Positions 46,062 through 55,900 of a stretch of DNA of 64,000 nucleotides are shown here, one piece after another. The DNA comes from Thermoguttaceae bacterium (GTDB taxonomy: Bacteria > Planctomycetota > Planctomycetia > Pirellulales > Thermoguttaceae): NCBI GenBank assembly GCA_017441605.1, contig JAFRXD010000049.1, positions 168,085 through 232,084 on the forward strand. Reading direction: 5' to 3'. Below the pieces are notes generated by a model. It made no database searches. It had not been told where the DNA came from and saw nothing but the letters and a program-made list of their open reading frames with translations. Each line of letters begins with the position of its first letter. The stretch's first letter is position 1. The position numbers were made by a program, and so were the translations under genes.

Positions 46062-46904
46062 CTATCGCCCTTCGCAGGCCGCCTTCGCCAACGCTCGCTC
46101 CTCCGCCGCCGCTAGTCGCGAATAGACCGGTAAAAGCCCCCAAAGATCGTCGAAATGGCCCGCTCGCGCGGACTCCAAGGCGATCTTTGCCGCTCCGAGC
46201 GCGGAGGGACGAGCGCCGAGAATCGCGCGAGGGCTCGGTTCGCCCCACAATCCCGCTCGGTTCTTCGATTCGTCGAGCGCCGGTCCCGCGAAAACGACGC
46301 CGCGTCCGTCTAAAGCCCCGACTCCGTCCAGCTCGCTTTGCGGCGCCAACGGGAAAAACGAGTCGCGAATTCCACTCGACTCGTTCGCTGAATACAAGGT
46401 CGGCGCGACGCTCGACCACTTCTTGCGCGAAACGAGCCCAAAGCGCGAGTTCAAAGAAAAAACGGAGAGGGATTCGGCGGCGAAAGAAACGAGATAATTG
46501 CGGAACGCGACGTCGCCGCGCTGCGCGTCGAGCGCGACCGAAAGAACGAATTTCGACGTGTCGGACGGAGCCGCCTCTCGCAATCGTTCGAACTCGAGAT
46601 CCGCGACCGCGGCGTCCAAAGAATCCACCCCGACAATCCGCGCTCCAACGCTCCAAGCGAAGGCCTTCGCCGTCGCCGTTCCCACGCGAAGCCCGGTAAA
46701 GGACCCCGGCCCTTTTACGACGGCGACAACGTCCACTTCGTCCGGAGTCCAAGAAAAGTCGCGCAAAACGTCGCGAATCGCGGGCGCCAAAGAGCGAGCG
46801 CTCCGTTGATTTGAATCGAGCTCGCGCGCGCAAAGCGCGACGTCGTCCTCCAAAAGCGCGACGCCGCCGGTCAAATCGGTCGTTTCTATCGCCAATATTT
46901 TCAT
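46062..46904 (-). CDS. tsaB: tRNA threonylcarbamoyladenosine biosynthesis protein TsaB
   Basis: The 280-residue protein begins with the TsaB signature MKILAIETTD and contains VVAVVKGPGSFTGLRVGTATAKAFAW near 80, the Gly-rich turn of the ASKHA-fold family. TsaB pairs with TsaD and TsaE to make the t6A37 modification of ANN-decoding tRNAs. At 280 residues it is longer than E. coli TsaB (231), with an Ala/Arg-rich C-terminal tail. tsaD, tsaE and rimI genes are not visible in the window. It shares the minus strand with cysC. Confidence 0.9.
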   Translation of the reverse strand: MKILAIETTDLTGGVALLEDDVALCARELDSNQRSARSLAPAIRDVLRDFSWTPDEVDVVAVVKGPGSFTGLRVGTATAKAFAWSVGARIVGVDSLDAAVADLEFERLREAAPSDTSKFVLSVALDAQRGDVAFRNYLVSFAAESLSVFSLNSRFGLVSRKKWSSVAPTLYSANESSGIRDSFFPLAPQSELDGVGALDGRGVVFAGPALDESKNRAGLWGEPSPRAILGARPSALGAAKIALESARAGHFDDLWGLLPVYSRLAAAEERALAKAACEGR

Positions 46905-46999
46905 CTCTACTCCCGGTCTCTAGAAGCTTGACGAAACGAAAAGCGCGAGCGAGTCGCAAAAAGCAATAACGCGTTCCAAACGCGTTGCTCGTCTCCCAT

Positions 47000-47027
47000 A
47001 GTATAGTCCCAAGGCTCGAGCGAGGAA
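47000..47027 (-). promoter_or_regulatory. Possible promoter of tsaB
   Basis: On the minus strand TATACT (47000-47005) is preceded by a weak TTCCTC (47022-47027) at 16 bp. The -10 is good and the -35 is poor. Confidence 0.35.
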
Positions 47028-47160
47028 GCCCCCGGGAAAAAACGCTATTGCCGAGAACGACAAATATCGTTACGCTCCAAACGTCGGCGTCTTGTCTCGC
47101 GCCGACCGCAAAAAAGCGCGACAAACTCGGGGGAGTTCCTTTTCCACGCTCCAACAACCT

Positions 47161-49257
47161 ATGAAACGCAACGACACGAAAAATAGACGAGCCCTCGACG
47201 CGGCGACGCAATGCGCTCTTGCGCTCGCAATTCTGGCAATCCTTGTCTCTCCTCCGACCCGAACGGCCTTCGCGGACGAGCGAGAGGACAATCGCGTCGT
47301 TTTCTTCTCGATTCCGGTGGCGGTCGACGTCGCTCCGGTTTATGCGGGAGCGTCTTCCGACTCTTATCGCACCGGCGCCGTCCTCAAAGACCGGTACGTC
47401 GAGGCGTACTTCAGACCAAATCAAGAATTTTGCGCGATAAGACCGCCTCAAGGCAGTTTTTCTTGGGTCAACGGAAAATTCGTCGAAGAAACCGGCGAGA
47501 ACGCGGGCAAAATCGTTTCCCCGAACGGCAAGGCGATTCCGTCCCGAGTCGGTTGCGATTCTCCTTTAAAGAGTTCCGGCGTTCAAGTGGGACTTTCAAA
47601 CGGTCAAAGTGTAAAAATCCTCGGAAAAATCGGGCTCTCCGACGGTTCGACGTGGTACAAAATCGCGCCGCCGCCCGGAGAATTTCGATGGATAAAAACA
47701 AGCTCGTTAACCCGCGACGGCGCCGTCGAAAGTTTGCCTCCCAGGCTCATGTTCCAATCGGAGTTCTTCGCCCTATTGGAACGCGAAGCCAAAAGTGTTC
47801 AAAAAAACAATTCCGCGCCGGCGACTTCGGGCGAAGAAGACGATATCGAATTGACGTTACCCGATCTTGACGACAACGCCCAACCGGAAAACGCGGGGGT
47901 CGATTTCGACTCCGAAGACGAGTCTCTTGAAAACGTCGTCGTGGACCCGAGCGCTTTCAAGTTCGAAATCGCGCGCCTCAACGCCGACGTGTTTCAAGCG
48001 TTGAAAAGAACCCCGCTCAACGAGGACGAGCTCAAAAGTTTGGAATTGCGCGCCGAAAACCTATTCGACTCGGCCCCCGACGATGAAACGCGCCATATCG
48101 TTCAAGACGCCTACACCGCTCTCAAAAAAGCGGAAAAGGAGTCGAAAACGAGTTTAAATCCCCCCTCCCCCGCGCCGCGACCGCCGCGACCGCCGCAAAA
48201 CGCTCTTCAAAATCCTCTTGGAGCCGCCGGTCCAAACGTCGCGATTCAGAGTTTCCAAAGCGCGAAACCTAACCTGCGATGGGTTCAAGCGACCGACGAA
48301 AACGGGGTTCAACGTCAACTGCTGGTCGATCAAAACGGAGTCGCGGTCTCTCCGATTAACGGCGCCCCGCTAATCCAAACGCCCCAGATCGCTCATTCGA
48401 ACGTCAAAGACGCCGGAACGAAAGGAAAGACCCCGGGCATTTTGCCGCCTGGATACGTCTCGTCGGCGAATCCGCAATCGGCGCGTCCTTCGGAAAAACC
48501 GAGGAAAATGTCGTTCGCTTTCTCCGATAAAAACTCGCCGTTTGGCTCCAATCCCAAAAATGCGCGAGTTTCGACGAGCGGCGACCTTTCGCGATCGGAC
48601 GCCAACCTTACGAGGCTTCCGTCCCTCTTTCCAACGGCGCGCGTTATCGTTCCGCCTCAGGATTACGACGTCGTTCCGGAAACTCAAAATCGTAGAAACG
48701 AGAAACTGGTCGCGCGCACGCGGCAAAAGAAAGCGTCGACGAACGTCGATCTTGGCGAAACGACCAAGGAAACTCTGGTGGCGAAAGTCCAGCCGCCAAC
48801 CGAGCGCAAGTCGACCGGAGAAGTCGAGTTCCAAGAACCGCAAATCGCCAAGAACGACTCGCCGACGGCGGCTCCTCAATGGCGGGCGTCGAGCGAAGAA
48901 AAAGGAAACGCGAACAAAGTGGCCCCCGCCTCCGCGAGCGAAAAAGTCGGCGCCAATAAGGACAAGGTAAAGCAAACCAACTCGTTCGCCCCGGTGACAA
49001 TTAAAACCAAAAAGGGCTTTGACGCCGAGGGCGTTCTGATCGCGACCTCGCGACAAGGGGACGGCGCTCCGCGCTTCGCGCTACTCGACGCGTCGGGCGG
49101 AGATTTTTCCGCGGTCGCCTACCTAAGCGCGTCGCAGGGAGTCGCGCTGGAGCGATTTGTTGGCAAAAAAGTTGGAGTCAAAGGGGACGTGGGAACGGTA
49201 AAGGTAAACGACAAAACGTTTAAACTGGTCGTCGTCAAATCGGTGTTTCCCGAATAA
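47161..49257 (+). CDS. Secreted protein with N-terminal SH3b-like repeats and C-terminal OB-like domain
   Basis: The start is the ATG at 47161 because it is directly followed by a signal peptide (basic MKRNDTKNRR, then a hydrophobic run, cleavage near TAFA). A TTG 69 bases upstream would place basic residues before it. The 698-residue product has two bacterial SH3-like domains at about 35-95 and 105-170 (the first with PVAVDVAPVYAG, the second with SNGQSVKILGKI and WYKIAPPPGEFRWIKTSSL). These usually bind peptidoglycan or peptides. A long disordered Pro/Ser/Asn-rich middle follows (about 200-600), then a C-terminal small beta domain (about 618-698, DAEGVLIATSRQ and GKKVGVKGDVGTV). No catalytic residues are evident; the function is unknown. 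Confidence 0.75.
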   Translation: MKRNDTKNRRALDAATQCALALAILAILVSPPTRTAFADEREDNRVVFFSIPVAVDVAPVYAGASSDSYRTGAVLKDRYVEAYFRPNQEFCAIRPPQGSFSWVNGKFVEETGENAGKIVSPNGKAIPSRVGCDSPLKSSGVQVGLSNGQSVKILGKIGLSDGSTWYKIAPPPGEFRWIKTSSLTRDGAVESLPPRLMFQSEFFALLEREAKSVQKNNSAPATSGEEDDIELTLPDLDDNAQPENAGVDFDSEDESLENVVVDPSAFKFEIARLNADVFQALKRTPLNEDELKSLELRAENLFDSAPDDETRHIVQDAYTALKKAEKESKTSLNPPSPAPRPPRPPQNALQNPLGAAGPNVAIQSFQSAKPNLRWVQATDENGVQRQLLVDQNGVAVSPINGAPLIQTPQIAHSNVKDAGTKGKTPGILPPGYVSSANPQSARPSEKPRKMSFAFSDKNSPFGSNPKNARVSTSGDLSRSDANLTRLPSLFPTARVIVPPQDYDVVPETQNRRNEKLVARTRQKKASTNVDLGETTKETLVAKVQPPTERKSTGEVEFQEPQIAKNDSPTAAPQWRASSEEKGNANKVAPASASEKVGANKDKVKQTNSFAPVTIKTKKGFDAEGVLIATSRQGDGAPRFALLDASGGDFSAVAYLSASQGVALERFVGKKVGVKGDVGTVKVNDKTFKLVVVKSVFPE

Positions 49258-49308
49258 GAAATCGGACGCGAATCGACGTCGCGGGATCGCGTTCCAACGA
49301 ACATAGCG

Positions 49309-50094
49309 CTAGTTAAACGCCTCGAGGTGAAACGCGACTCCCCAGCGCCTTCCCGTTGGAAAGACCCGCGCCGGTTCGCTCGTAACCCTAGCCCCCAAAA
49401 TCTCCGCGAAACGCTTGGCTTTGGGAAGTCCGAACCCCAATCCCCGACCCGCTTGGCGACCGGAATAAAAGGGCGCGAAACAGAGCGCGACCTCCTCCTC
49501 CGTTAAATTGGAACCGTCGTTCTCGACGCCGAGCTCTAAAACGGAGGAAACGGAATCGTTAGAGCGAGAACCGTCCGCGTCGGACTCGGGCAAATTTAAA
49601 TAGAAATAAAGGCGACCGGCTTTCGACGCGTTTTCTAAGGCGTTTTTTCCAAGAGAATCTAGCGCGCAAGCGAGAAGCGCCGGATCAGTTTTCAACTCAA
49701 AGCTTTCTCGACTCGGGGCTTGGATTTCCGCGCGAAACGAGCGCGCCCCCGCGCGTCTCAATTCCCTGTTGGTCCAATCGTCGAACAGACGAACGACGTC
49801 GACGCTCGCAAATTCGGGACGCGGAGGTCTAGCGAAACTCCTGATCTCGGCGATCATCTCGTACCCGCGTTTCGCCTGCGAAATAATCGTCGCGAGCGCT
49901 TCGCGTTTTTTGGGATCCGTCTCCGTCTTGAGAAACTTTTGAGCCGTTCCGCTAATAATCGCGAGCGGGTTGTTCAATTCGTGAGCCGCCCCGGCGGCAA
50001 ATTCGGCGACGTAATCGAAAAAAAGTCGCTCCATTGACTCGTCGCGAGACGAAAAATCGTCTCCGACGCCGAAATCGTCTCGCGAATCCTGCAT
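49309..50094 (-). CDS. Soluble sensor histidine kinase
   Basis: The 261-residue protein has no membrane segment. A short N-terminal acidic stretch leads into a HisKA region with FAAGAAHELNNPLAIIS (phosphoacceptor His near residue 39), and the HATPase domain follows (about 140-258) with N-box-like LDSLGKNALENASKAG and G boxes VENDGSNLT and GRGLGFGLPKAKRFAE. The response regulator gene lies 105 bp upstream on the same strand, so the two are a candidate pair, but the terminator between them implies either read-through or separate expression. The sensor input is unclear because no PAS or GAF domain precedes the catalytic core. Confidence 0.85.
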   Translation of the reverse strand: MQDSRDDFGVGDDFSSRDESMERLFFDYVAEFAAGAAHELNNPLAIISGTAQKFLKTETDPKKREALATIISQAKRGYEMIAEIRSFARPPRPEFASVDVVRLFDDWTNRELRRAGARSFRAEIQAPSRESFELKTDPALLACALDSLGKNALENASKAGRLYFYLNLPESDADGSRSNDSVSSVLELGVENDGSNLTEEEVALCFAPFYSGRQAGRGLGFGLPKAKRFAEILGARVTSEPARVFPTGRRWGVAFHLEAFN

Positions 50095-50130
50095 TATAAA
50101 CTCGCCCAGAAGAAAAATCGCTCGCGGTTA

Positions 50131-50167
50131 AAACAAAAAAACGGATCCTCGTTTGGAAACGAGGATC
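50131..50167 (-). terminator. Terminator of the response regulator gene
   Basis: On the minus strand an 11-bp stem (50157-50167 with 50144-50154) with a tiny loop is followed by a run of seven T residues. It lies 33 bp after the stop and separates it from the kinase gene. Confidence 0.85.
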
Positions 50168-50199
50168 GCGGAAACTAGCGTAAAAAAACGCGACAAATC

Positions 50200-50781
50200 T
50201 CAAACAATCGATTCGATTTCGAGGAGTCGACAAATCGTTTCGATCAATTTCTCGGTCTCGAACGGTTTCGCCAAAAATTCGTCCGCGCCGGCTCTTCGTA
50301 ATTCTTCGATTTTGTCTTCTTCGACAATGCCGGAAACGCAAACGATCTTGACCGCTTCGAGCGACTTGTCGCCGCGAACCCGAACGCAAACGTCCTTGCC
50401 GTTAATATCGGGCAACATAACGTCGAGAATAATGAGGTCGGGCCGATATTCGCGCACCGTCATTCCAGCGTCGAACCCGTTGTTGACCGAGCGCGTTTCA
50501 AATCGACCGTCCCCTTCGAGAACGTCCACCAACAAATCGACCAAATCTTTGTCGTCGTCGACCACGAGAACCTTTCGTTTCCCGCTTTCGAGCGCGTCGG
50601 TCGGAATATTGTTTTCCTTCATAAAAGAGTAAAGACACTCGCGAGGAATGCGCCGGAAACGACTTCCGGGAACGCGAAAACCTCGGAGCTGACCGGAATC
50701 AAAGCAACGAATAATCGTTTGTTGGCTAACTTTGCAAATCTTTGCGGCTTCGCCCGTGGTGAATACTGTTTTAATTCCCAT
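50200..50781 (-). CDS. Response regulator with N-terminal excisionase/MerR-type HTH and C-terminal receiver domain
   Basis: The 193-residue protein has the reverse of the usual order. Residues 1-58 are an excisionase-family winged helix (FTTGEAAKICKVSQQTIIRCFDSGQLRGFRVPGSRFRRIPRECL), and residues about 68-190 a CheY-like receiver. The receiver has the acidic cluster VVDDDKD, the phosphoacceptor Asp in LIILDVMLP, the VCVSG switch Ser, and Lys in FLAKPFE. Such fusions occur in planctomycetes and deltaproteobacteria. The partner is probably the kinase at 49.3 kb. The gene has a nearly perfect promoter (50929-50956) and an inverted repeat 12-31 bp upstream of its start, a candidate autoregulatory site. 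Confidence 0.93.
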   Translation of the reverse strand: MGIKTVFTTGEAAKICKVSQQTIIRCFDSGQLRGFRVPGSRFRRIPRECLYSFMKENNIPTDALESGKRKVLVVDDDKDLVDLLVDVLEGDGRFETRSVNNGFDAGMTVREYRPDLIILDVMLPDINGKDVCVRVRGDKSLEAVKIVCVSGIVEEDKIEELRRAGADEFLAKPFETEKLIETICRLLEIESIV

Positions 50782-50792
50782 TACTGTAGCCT

Positions 50793-50812
50793 AAATAACA
50801 AGTGAATTATTT
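50793..50812. promoter_or_regulatory. Inverted repeat just upstream of the response regulator gene
   Basis: AAATAA (50793-50798) and TTATTT (50807-50812) are perfect complements 8 bp apart, 12-31 bp upstream of the ATG and inside the transcribed leader. It could bind the regulator's own HTH. The sequence is simple, so chance is possible. Confidence 0.3.
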
Positions 50813-50928
50813 GTCGCTCGGCGACTCTGATCTTTAACCGTCGATTTGCCGCGCAAAGGGACGGTTGCGACCGCCGCCTTTAAAAACAAACCAACCGTTA
50901 AATCTTACCAAATTTACTTATTGACCCA

Positions 50929-50956
50929 ATTATAACCAAACTACCATTCCAGTCAA
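50929..50956 (-). promoter_or_regulatory. Strong promoter of the response regulator gene
   Basis: On the minus strand TTGACT (50951-50956), a 16-bp spacer and a perfect TATAAT (50929-50934). Initiation near 50922 leaves a leader of about 140 nt. Confidence 0.85.
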
Positions 50957-51259
50957 TATCAATTAAATTTCTCCAAACGCCTTTATGATAAAAGATTGCA
51001 AAAAAAAGCCGCAAAAAATTTAAAAAAACTTGGTAAAATAGTTGGTTTCGCGAATCGGCAAAAGGTCGAGAATCCTCGTAAACAAACCGTCGAACGTTAA
51101 AATAACGGTTGGCGTCCGAAATTGGGAAAACGCTCGGAATCATTTATTTTCCGCGTCCGATTGCATAAAGCGCATTTTACACAAATCGCCTCTCTTGCCA
51201 AGTTCCCCCGACGCGCCCGTTTTCCTAGACTTTTCCGATCGAGACTGTGTTTAACGTTC

Positions 51260-51287
51260 TTGCGAAGAACCGAAAAACGACTATGAT
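51260..51287 (+). promoter_or_regulatory. Promoter of the phosphofructokinase gene with palindrome over the -35
   Basis: TTGCGA (51260-51265), a 16-bp spacer and TATGAT (51282-51287). The palindrome GTTCTT-GCG-AAGAAC (51256-51270) overlaps the -35, a place where a repressor would block polymerase. The leader is about 77 nt. Confidence 0.5.
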
Positions 51288-51371
51288 TGACGGCAAAGCG
51301 GCGCCTTCCGTTAACGAACGGCGTCGCCAATTCCATCATCGCTAAACACTGCGCAAGAGACTCGCAATACA

Positions 51372-52676
51372 ATGACGGTTCAACGAAAAAATCTTGTCGT
51401 CGCCCAAAGCGGCGGCCCCACGTGCGTTATCAACAGTAGCCTGCGAGGCGTTATCGAGGCCGCGCGCGAGTTCGACTCCGCGGGCGTCGTCTACGGGGCC
51501 AATCATGGAATCGAGGGCGTGCTCAAAGAAGAATTGCTCAACTTGTCCGCCCAGCCGGAAGAAGAAATCGCGCTTCTCCGGTACACCCCGGTCGCGGGGT
51601 CGATCGGCACCTGCCGCTATAAATTAAAGAGTTGGCAAAACGAAGATTTCGAGCGAGTCGTCGTGGTTTTCAAGGCTCACAACGTCGGCTACTTTCTCTA
51701 CAACGGCGGAAACGACTCGATGGACACGGCGAACAAGATCGCCCAGCTCGCCGCGAAACGAGGGCTCGAGCTTCAAGCGGTCGGCGTTCCTAAAACGATC
51801 GACAACGATATTGGCGACTCGGAATTTAAATTAATCGATCACACCCCCGGTTACGCCTCGACCGCAAAATACTGGACCCATATGGTGCAGTACGCGAACG
51901 AAGAAAACAAGGGTTCTTGTCCGGCGGATCCCGTGCTCGTGTTGCAGGCGATGGGACGAAAAATCGGATTCATCCCCGCCGCGGCTCGTTTTGCCGATCC
52001 CAAGCGCGAGATCCCCATGCTGATCTATCTCGCGGAATCGCAATGTTCGCTCGAACAACTGGGGGACCAAGTCAACGATCTTCTCAAACAAGCCGGTCGT
52101 TGCGTCGTCGTCGTGAGCGAAGGATTCGACGTCGGAGACGTTGGCGCGGTCAAAGACTCGTTTGGACACACCAACTTCGGCGCGAGCAAAGTTACCGTCG
52201 CTCAAACGATCGTCAATTACCTTAACGGCGTCGGTCTGGCGACCAAAGGCGCCGCGCGCTGCAACGCCCCCGGCACCGATCAGCGCGGCTCGATGGGATA
52301 CGCGTCGACCGTCGACCTCGACGAAGCCTACAGACTCGGGCAAAAAGCTGTCGAACTCGCTCTGACCGGGCAAGGCGGTTATATGTCGACAATCATCCGC
52401 GAGCCGGGCTTTATTTATAATGTCCGATACGACAAAGCGCCTCTCGCCGACGTCGCCAATAGCGAGCGAACCTTCCCCAAAGAATGGATCTTGCCAAACG
52501 GCTGCGACGTCTCCGACGAATTCTTGAAATACCTCAAGCCTCTGATCGGAGAAGATATGCTGACCCTTCCCATGCTAAACGGACGCCAGCGCGTCGCTCG
52601 ATTCGAACAAGTGTTCGCCGAAAAATTGCTCCCGGAATACGTTCCGCAGGCCGATCGACAAAATCCTCCGAAATAA
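51372..52676 (+). CDS. 6-phosphofructokinase, pyrophosphate-dependent type
   Basis: The 434-residue protein is a PfkA-family phosphofructokinase. At the phosphoryl donor site it reads YNGGNDSMDTANK, with an Asp at the second variable position as in PPi-dependent enzymes (GGDDS) rather than the Gly of ATP enzymes (GGDGS). The catalytic loop PKTIDNDIGDSE is intact, with the Lys typical of the PPi type. I infer pyrophosphate use and therefore a reversible step of glycolysis and gluconeogenesis. The Asn in place of the first Asp is unusual. It is a single-gene transcript with its own promoter and hairpin terminator. Confidence 0.9.
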   Translation: MTVQRKNLVVAQSGGPTCVINSSLRGVIEAAREFDSAGVVYGANHGIEGVLKEELLNLSAQPEEEIALLRYTPVAGSIGTCRYKLKSWQNEDFERVVVVFKAHNVGYFLYNGGNDSMDTANKIAQLAAKRGLELQAVGVPKTIDNDIGDSEFKLIDHTPGYASTAKYWTHMVQYANEENKGSCPADPVLVLQAMGRKIGFIPAAARFADPKREIPMLIYLAESQCSLEQLGDQVNDLLKQAGRCVVVVSEGFDVGDVGAVKDSFGHTNFGASKVTVAQTIVNYLNGVGLATKGAARCNAPGTDQRGSMGYASTVDLDEAYRLGQKAVELALTGQGGYMSTIIREPGFIYNVRYDKAPLADVANSERTFPKEWILPNGCDVSDEFLKYLKPLIGEDMLTLPMLNGRQRVARFEQVFAEKLLPEYVPQADRQNPPK

Positions 52677-52710
52677 TCCCTCGACTTGTCGAAGCGTTTG
52701 TTGAGACGTC

Positions 52711-52750
52711 CAAAGGCGCTCGGTTCCGTCGCCAGAATCGAGCGCCTTTG
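52711..52750 (+). terminator. Terminator after the phosphofructokinase gene
   Basis: A perfect 12-bp stem (52711-52722 with 52739-52750) with a 16-nt loop, followed by ATTTGCG. It starts 35 bp after the stop. The T tract is weak. Confidence 0.6.
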
Positions 52751-52787
52751 ATTTGCGCTCGGTTCTCTTCGACGGGGAAAAGCGCTC

Positions 52788-52816
52788 TTGTATCGTTCGC
52801 CTTTTTTTTGTATTCT
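52788..52816 (+). promoter_or_regulatory. Promoter of bamA
   Basis: TTGTAT (52788-52793), a 17-bp spacer and TATTCT (52811-52816). Initiation near 52823 puts the ATG at 52914 about 90 nt downstream and excludes a start at 52788, which would sit on the promoter. Confidence 0.65.
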
Positions 52817-52913
52817 CTCGACGCGTCGATTTTCAAAAGTCGTTCCGCCCGGCGAAACAGGGAAGTTTCGCGAGCCGCGACCGGGAGACGCCATCAAAAA
52901 GGTTCCGATACGA

Positions 52914-55900
52914 ATGCGTTTTACAGTACATGCCGCGCGCCGTCGCGCCGACGCCAATTCCTCGGGCGTCGCGACTCGCGATTTCCGCTCGTTCGCTAAA
53001 AAGTTCGAGCGCGTCGCGTTTTCGCTCTTCTTTTCCGCGGTCATTTTCGGCGACTTTTACGCGTCGAACGACGTCGCGCTCGCTCAAAACGCCTCTACGA
53101 ACCCCGTCAACGAAAAAAGTCAAGTCTTGTCGCCGGAGGAAGCGACCGGAACGTCCATTAAGGATTTCAACGCGCTGCGCGCGCTCGATCCCGAGTACAT
53201 CGCCAACCCGGACGGAGGCGACGTCCCCGTCGACGAGGACGACGTATGGCTTCCCGATTTGGCCCTCGCGAAAAAGGCCCCTTCTCAAAACTCCTCGCGC
53301 TCGGTTCGCGTTATCTCGTACGAGGAGGACAAAACGACGACCGAGGTCAGAGACTACGGAGTCGCGAAACCGGTTCAAAAAACCGAGTCGCGCCCCGAAG
53401 GCGATAAAACGAACTCCGTTCGAACCGCGAATTACGTCGACTCGCGAAACGGCGAGGGAACGACGAACCCTATTCGTCCGACCCAAGCCGAAACGACTCC
53501 CAATCTTGGCGGGTTCGGCGACTACTCCCTGGGCGGATTCGAGGACTATTCGTCCCTTTCCTCCGCGTCCGACCCCTCGCTCGGATTGCCCGCGCCCGTC
53601 GAGAGCGCTTCCGACGAACCGGTTTATCTCAGCGTCGGTCCCTCCCCCAATCAAGGCGTCGCCAAGCCCGTTGCCCCGGCTCCTCCGCAAATCGAGCCGA
53701 TCGAGCGAGTCTTGACCGATCCGACGGCGCTCGAAACGGAAGAGGAGCCTTTTAGGGAAACGTTCGTCGCGACGGAAAGAAGCGACGATTCGCAAAGTCA
53801 AAACGACGAAACCGCGACCGAAAAACCGGAGCGCGATCCCCAAGAAATCGAGTTGGAAGCGGCAAAGCTTTCCGAAAGCGATCTAAAAAAATTGATCGTC
53901 GAGGACGTTCGCATTTCCGGATTGGAAATGACGACCCAGCAGTTCAATAAAATCGTTAAAACAAGGATTGGAGCCCGCTTCAGCCAACAGCGACTCGAAG
54001 AGGACAAGCGCGCGCTACTGCAAACCAAACAATTTATCGACGTCGAAGTCTCCACGTCCTGGACTCCGAAAAAGCCCGACAAGGTGATCGTCAATTTCGA
54101 CCTCACCCCGCGACGTCTTATGCGATACGTGAAAGTTGTCGGCAATAAGAAAATCTCGAAACACGACATTCTCGAAGAACTCGGAATTAAACCCGGCGAG
54201 TCGCGCATCGACCCTTACGAAGTCGAAAACGGGCGCTTGCGCATTATCGAGTTCTACAAGAGCAAAGAGTACGCCGAGCCTCACGTTGAAATCCTCCGAG
54301 GCGATCGTCCGGAGGACGTTGGCGTCGTCTATCTAATAGACGAGGGAATCAATCAACGCGTGTTGAAGACGTCCTTTGTCGGCAACACGGTCGTCAGCGC
54401 CGCGCGTTTGCGCAGTTTAATTTCCGTAAAACCGGGCGTCTTCTATTTCCTCGGGGGAAAATTCACCCGCGACCGACTCGACGCCGACGTCGAAAAACTG
54501 CTCGAATACTACCGCCAACTCGGCTTCTTCGACGCGAGGATCGACCGCGAATACCAAGAAAGCTCCGGGTTCGCGGGTCTGGGTAAAGACAACGCTTGGG
54601 TCTCGGTTCGCTACATTATCGACGAGGGTCCGCGCTACAAAATCGGAAGTTTTTCGTTCGACGGCAATCGCGTTTTGAAAGCCGACGAATTGCGGAAAAA
54701 ACTCAAGGTCAAACCGGGCGCGTACTATTATTTCAACGAGGTCGAAGAGGATCGACTCGCCCTAAAATGCAAGTATCAAGACTTGGGGTACGTGCGAGCG
54801 GAAGTTACGCCCAATCTAGTCTTTACCGACGAAGTCGGCGTGGTCGACGTTCGCTACGATATCAACGAGGACCATCGATACCGCGTTAGGGACGTCATTG
54901 TCGACTACGTGGGAACCGAATCGAGAACGATGACCCCGGTCGTCTTGAATATGCTCGACTTGACTCCCGGCGAGTTGCTCAACGGCGTGAAGATTCGCCA
55001 AAGCGAAAACACCCTTCGACAATCCGGTTACTTTAACGACAAGCCCTCCGAAGGACAACTCCCCGAAATCGCCGTCGTGCCCGACGAGTCCAGCGTTTTC
55101 GTGACCGAAAAACGGGGCGACTCGAAGGTCGTTAAAGAAGCGCGACGTCCGAAAGAAAAAGACTCGTCCAACGACTCCCAAAAAGGAGACGCCAAAACCG
55201 AGCGAGGGCAATCAATTACCAGAGGTCAAGTCGTCGAACCGAGCGAGTTCTCGGGAACCTACGTCCCGTACGAGCGAGCGAAAAACGCCAAAAGCGCCCC
55301 GACGTCCGCCTATCTCTCGTACGCGCCGTCCGTTCCGTCCGAGTCAAAAACGACCGAAAAGAAAAGCGTTTTCGTTTCGCCCCAACGTCCCTTCTCGTCG
55401 ATCGTTCGCGGTCAAACGACGATTCCCAGCGGATTCTCTCCCCTCACGACCAGAGCGGGAAGCGGATCCTCGTCCGGATATTCGTCTTACGATTCGAGCG
55501 CTTCGACTCCCTCGCAATACGATTCCGGTAACGATTACGCGAACTCCCCCGGCTTCCAATACGATTCGACCGACGAAAACTCCCCCGCCGGATTTTCGAC
55601 CGGCGTCTACGACTCGATCGGAGACGACGTCCTCGAACCCATTACCCCGGAAAACGACGAAATATACAACGGCGACGTCTTGATTAAACTGCAAGAGGGT
55701 CGAACTGGTATGTTCACCGCCTCCGTAGGCGTCAACTCCGACTACGGGCTCGTCGGCAACGTCAGCTTCACCGAGCGAAATTTCAACTTGTTCCGACTTC
55801 CGACCAACCTGTGCACCTGCGACGGATGGAAAGACGCGTTCCGAGGCGGCGGACAAATTTTCAATATTCAAGCGAGCCCCGGTACGAATATTCAGAGCTA

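Larger units (their letters stand above)
50782..51371. other. Long AT-rich intergenic region between response regulator and phosphofructokinase genes
   Basis: This 590-bp region separates two divergent genes and is clearly more AT-rich than its flanks, especially 50880-51030. It holds the minus-strand promoter at 50929-50956, an inverted repeat at 50793-50812 and a plus-strand promoter at 51260-51287. I saw no reading frame longer than about 90 codons with family features, and no recognisable structured RNA. Confidence 0.6.

Noticed and set aside
46024..47451. 475-codon minus-strand frame covering tsaB and the start of the SH3-type gene
   Set aside because: It overlaps the well-supported tsaB in another frame and the start of the plus-strand gene, and its translation is an Arg-rich sequence without motifs.
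49258..49308. Imperfect hairpin between the SH3-type gene and the soluble histidine kinase
   Set aside because: The GGACGCGA/TCGCGTTCC pairing has a bulge and no T tract, so it is too weak to call a terminator for the convergent genes.
52833..53843. 336-codon minus-strand frame and 320-codon plus-strand frame overlapping the start of bamA
   Set aside because: Both fall within the low-complexity N-terminal region of bamA, where repeated codons create long spurious frames. Neither has homology features.
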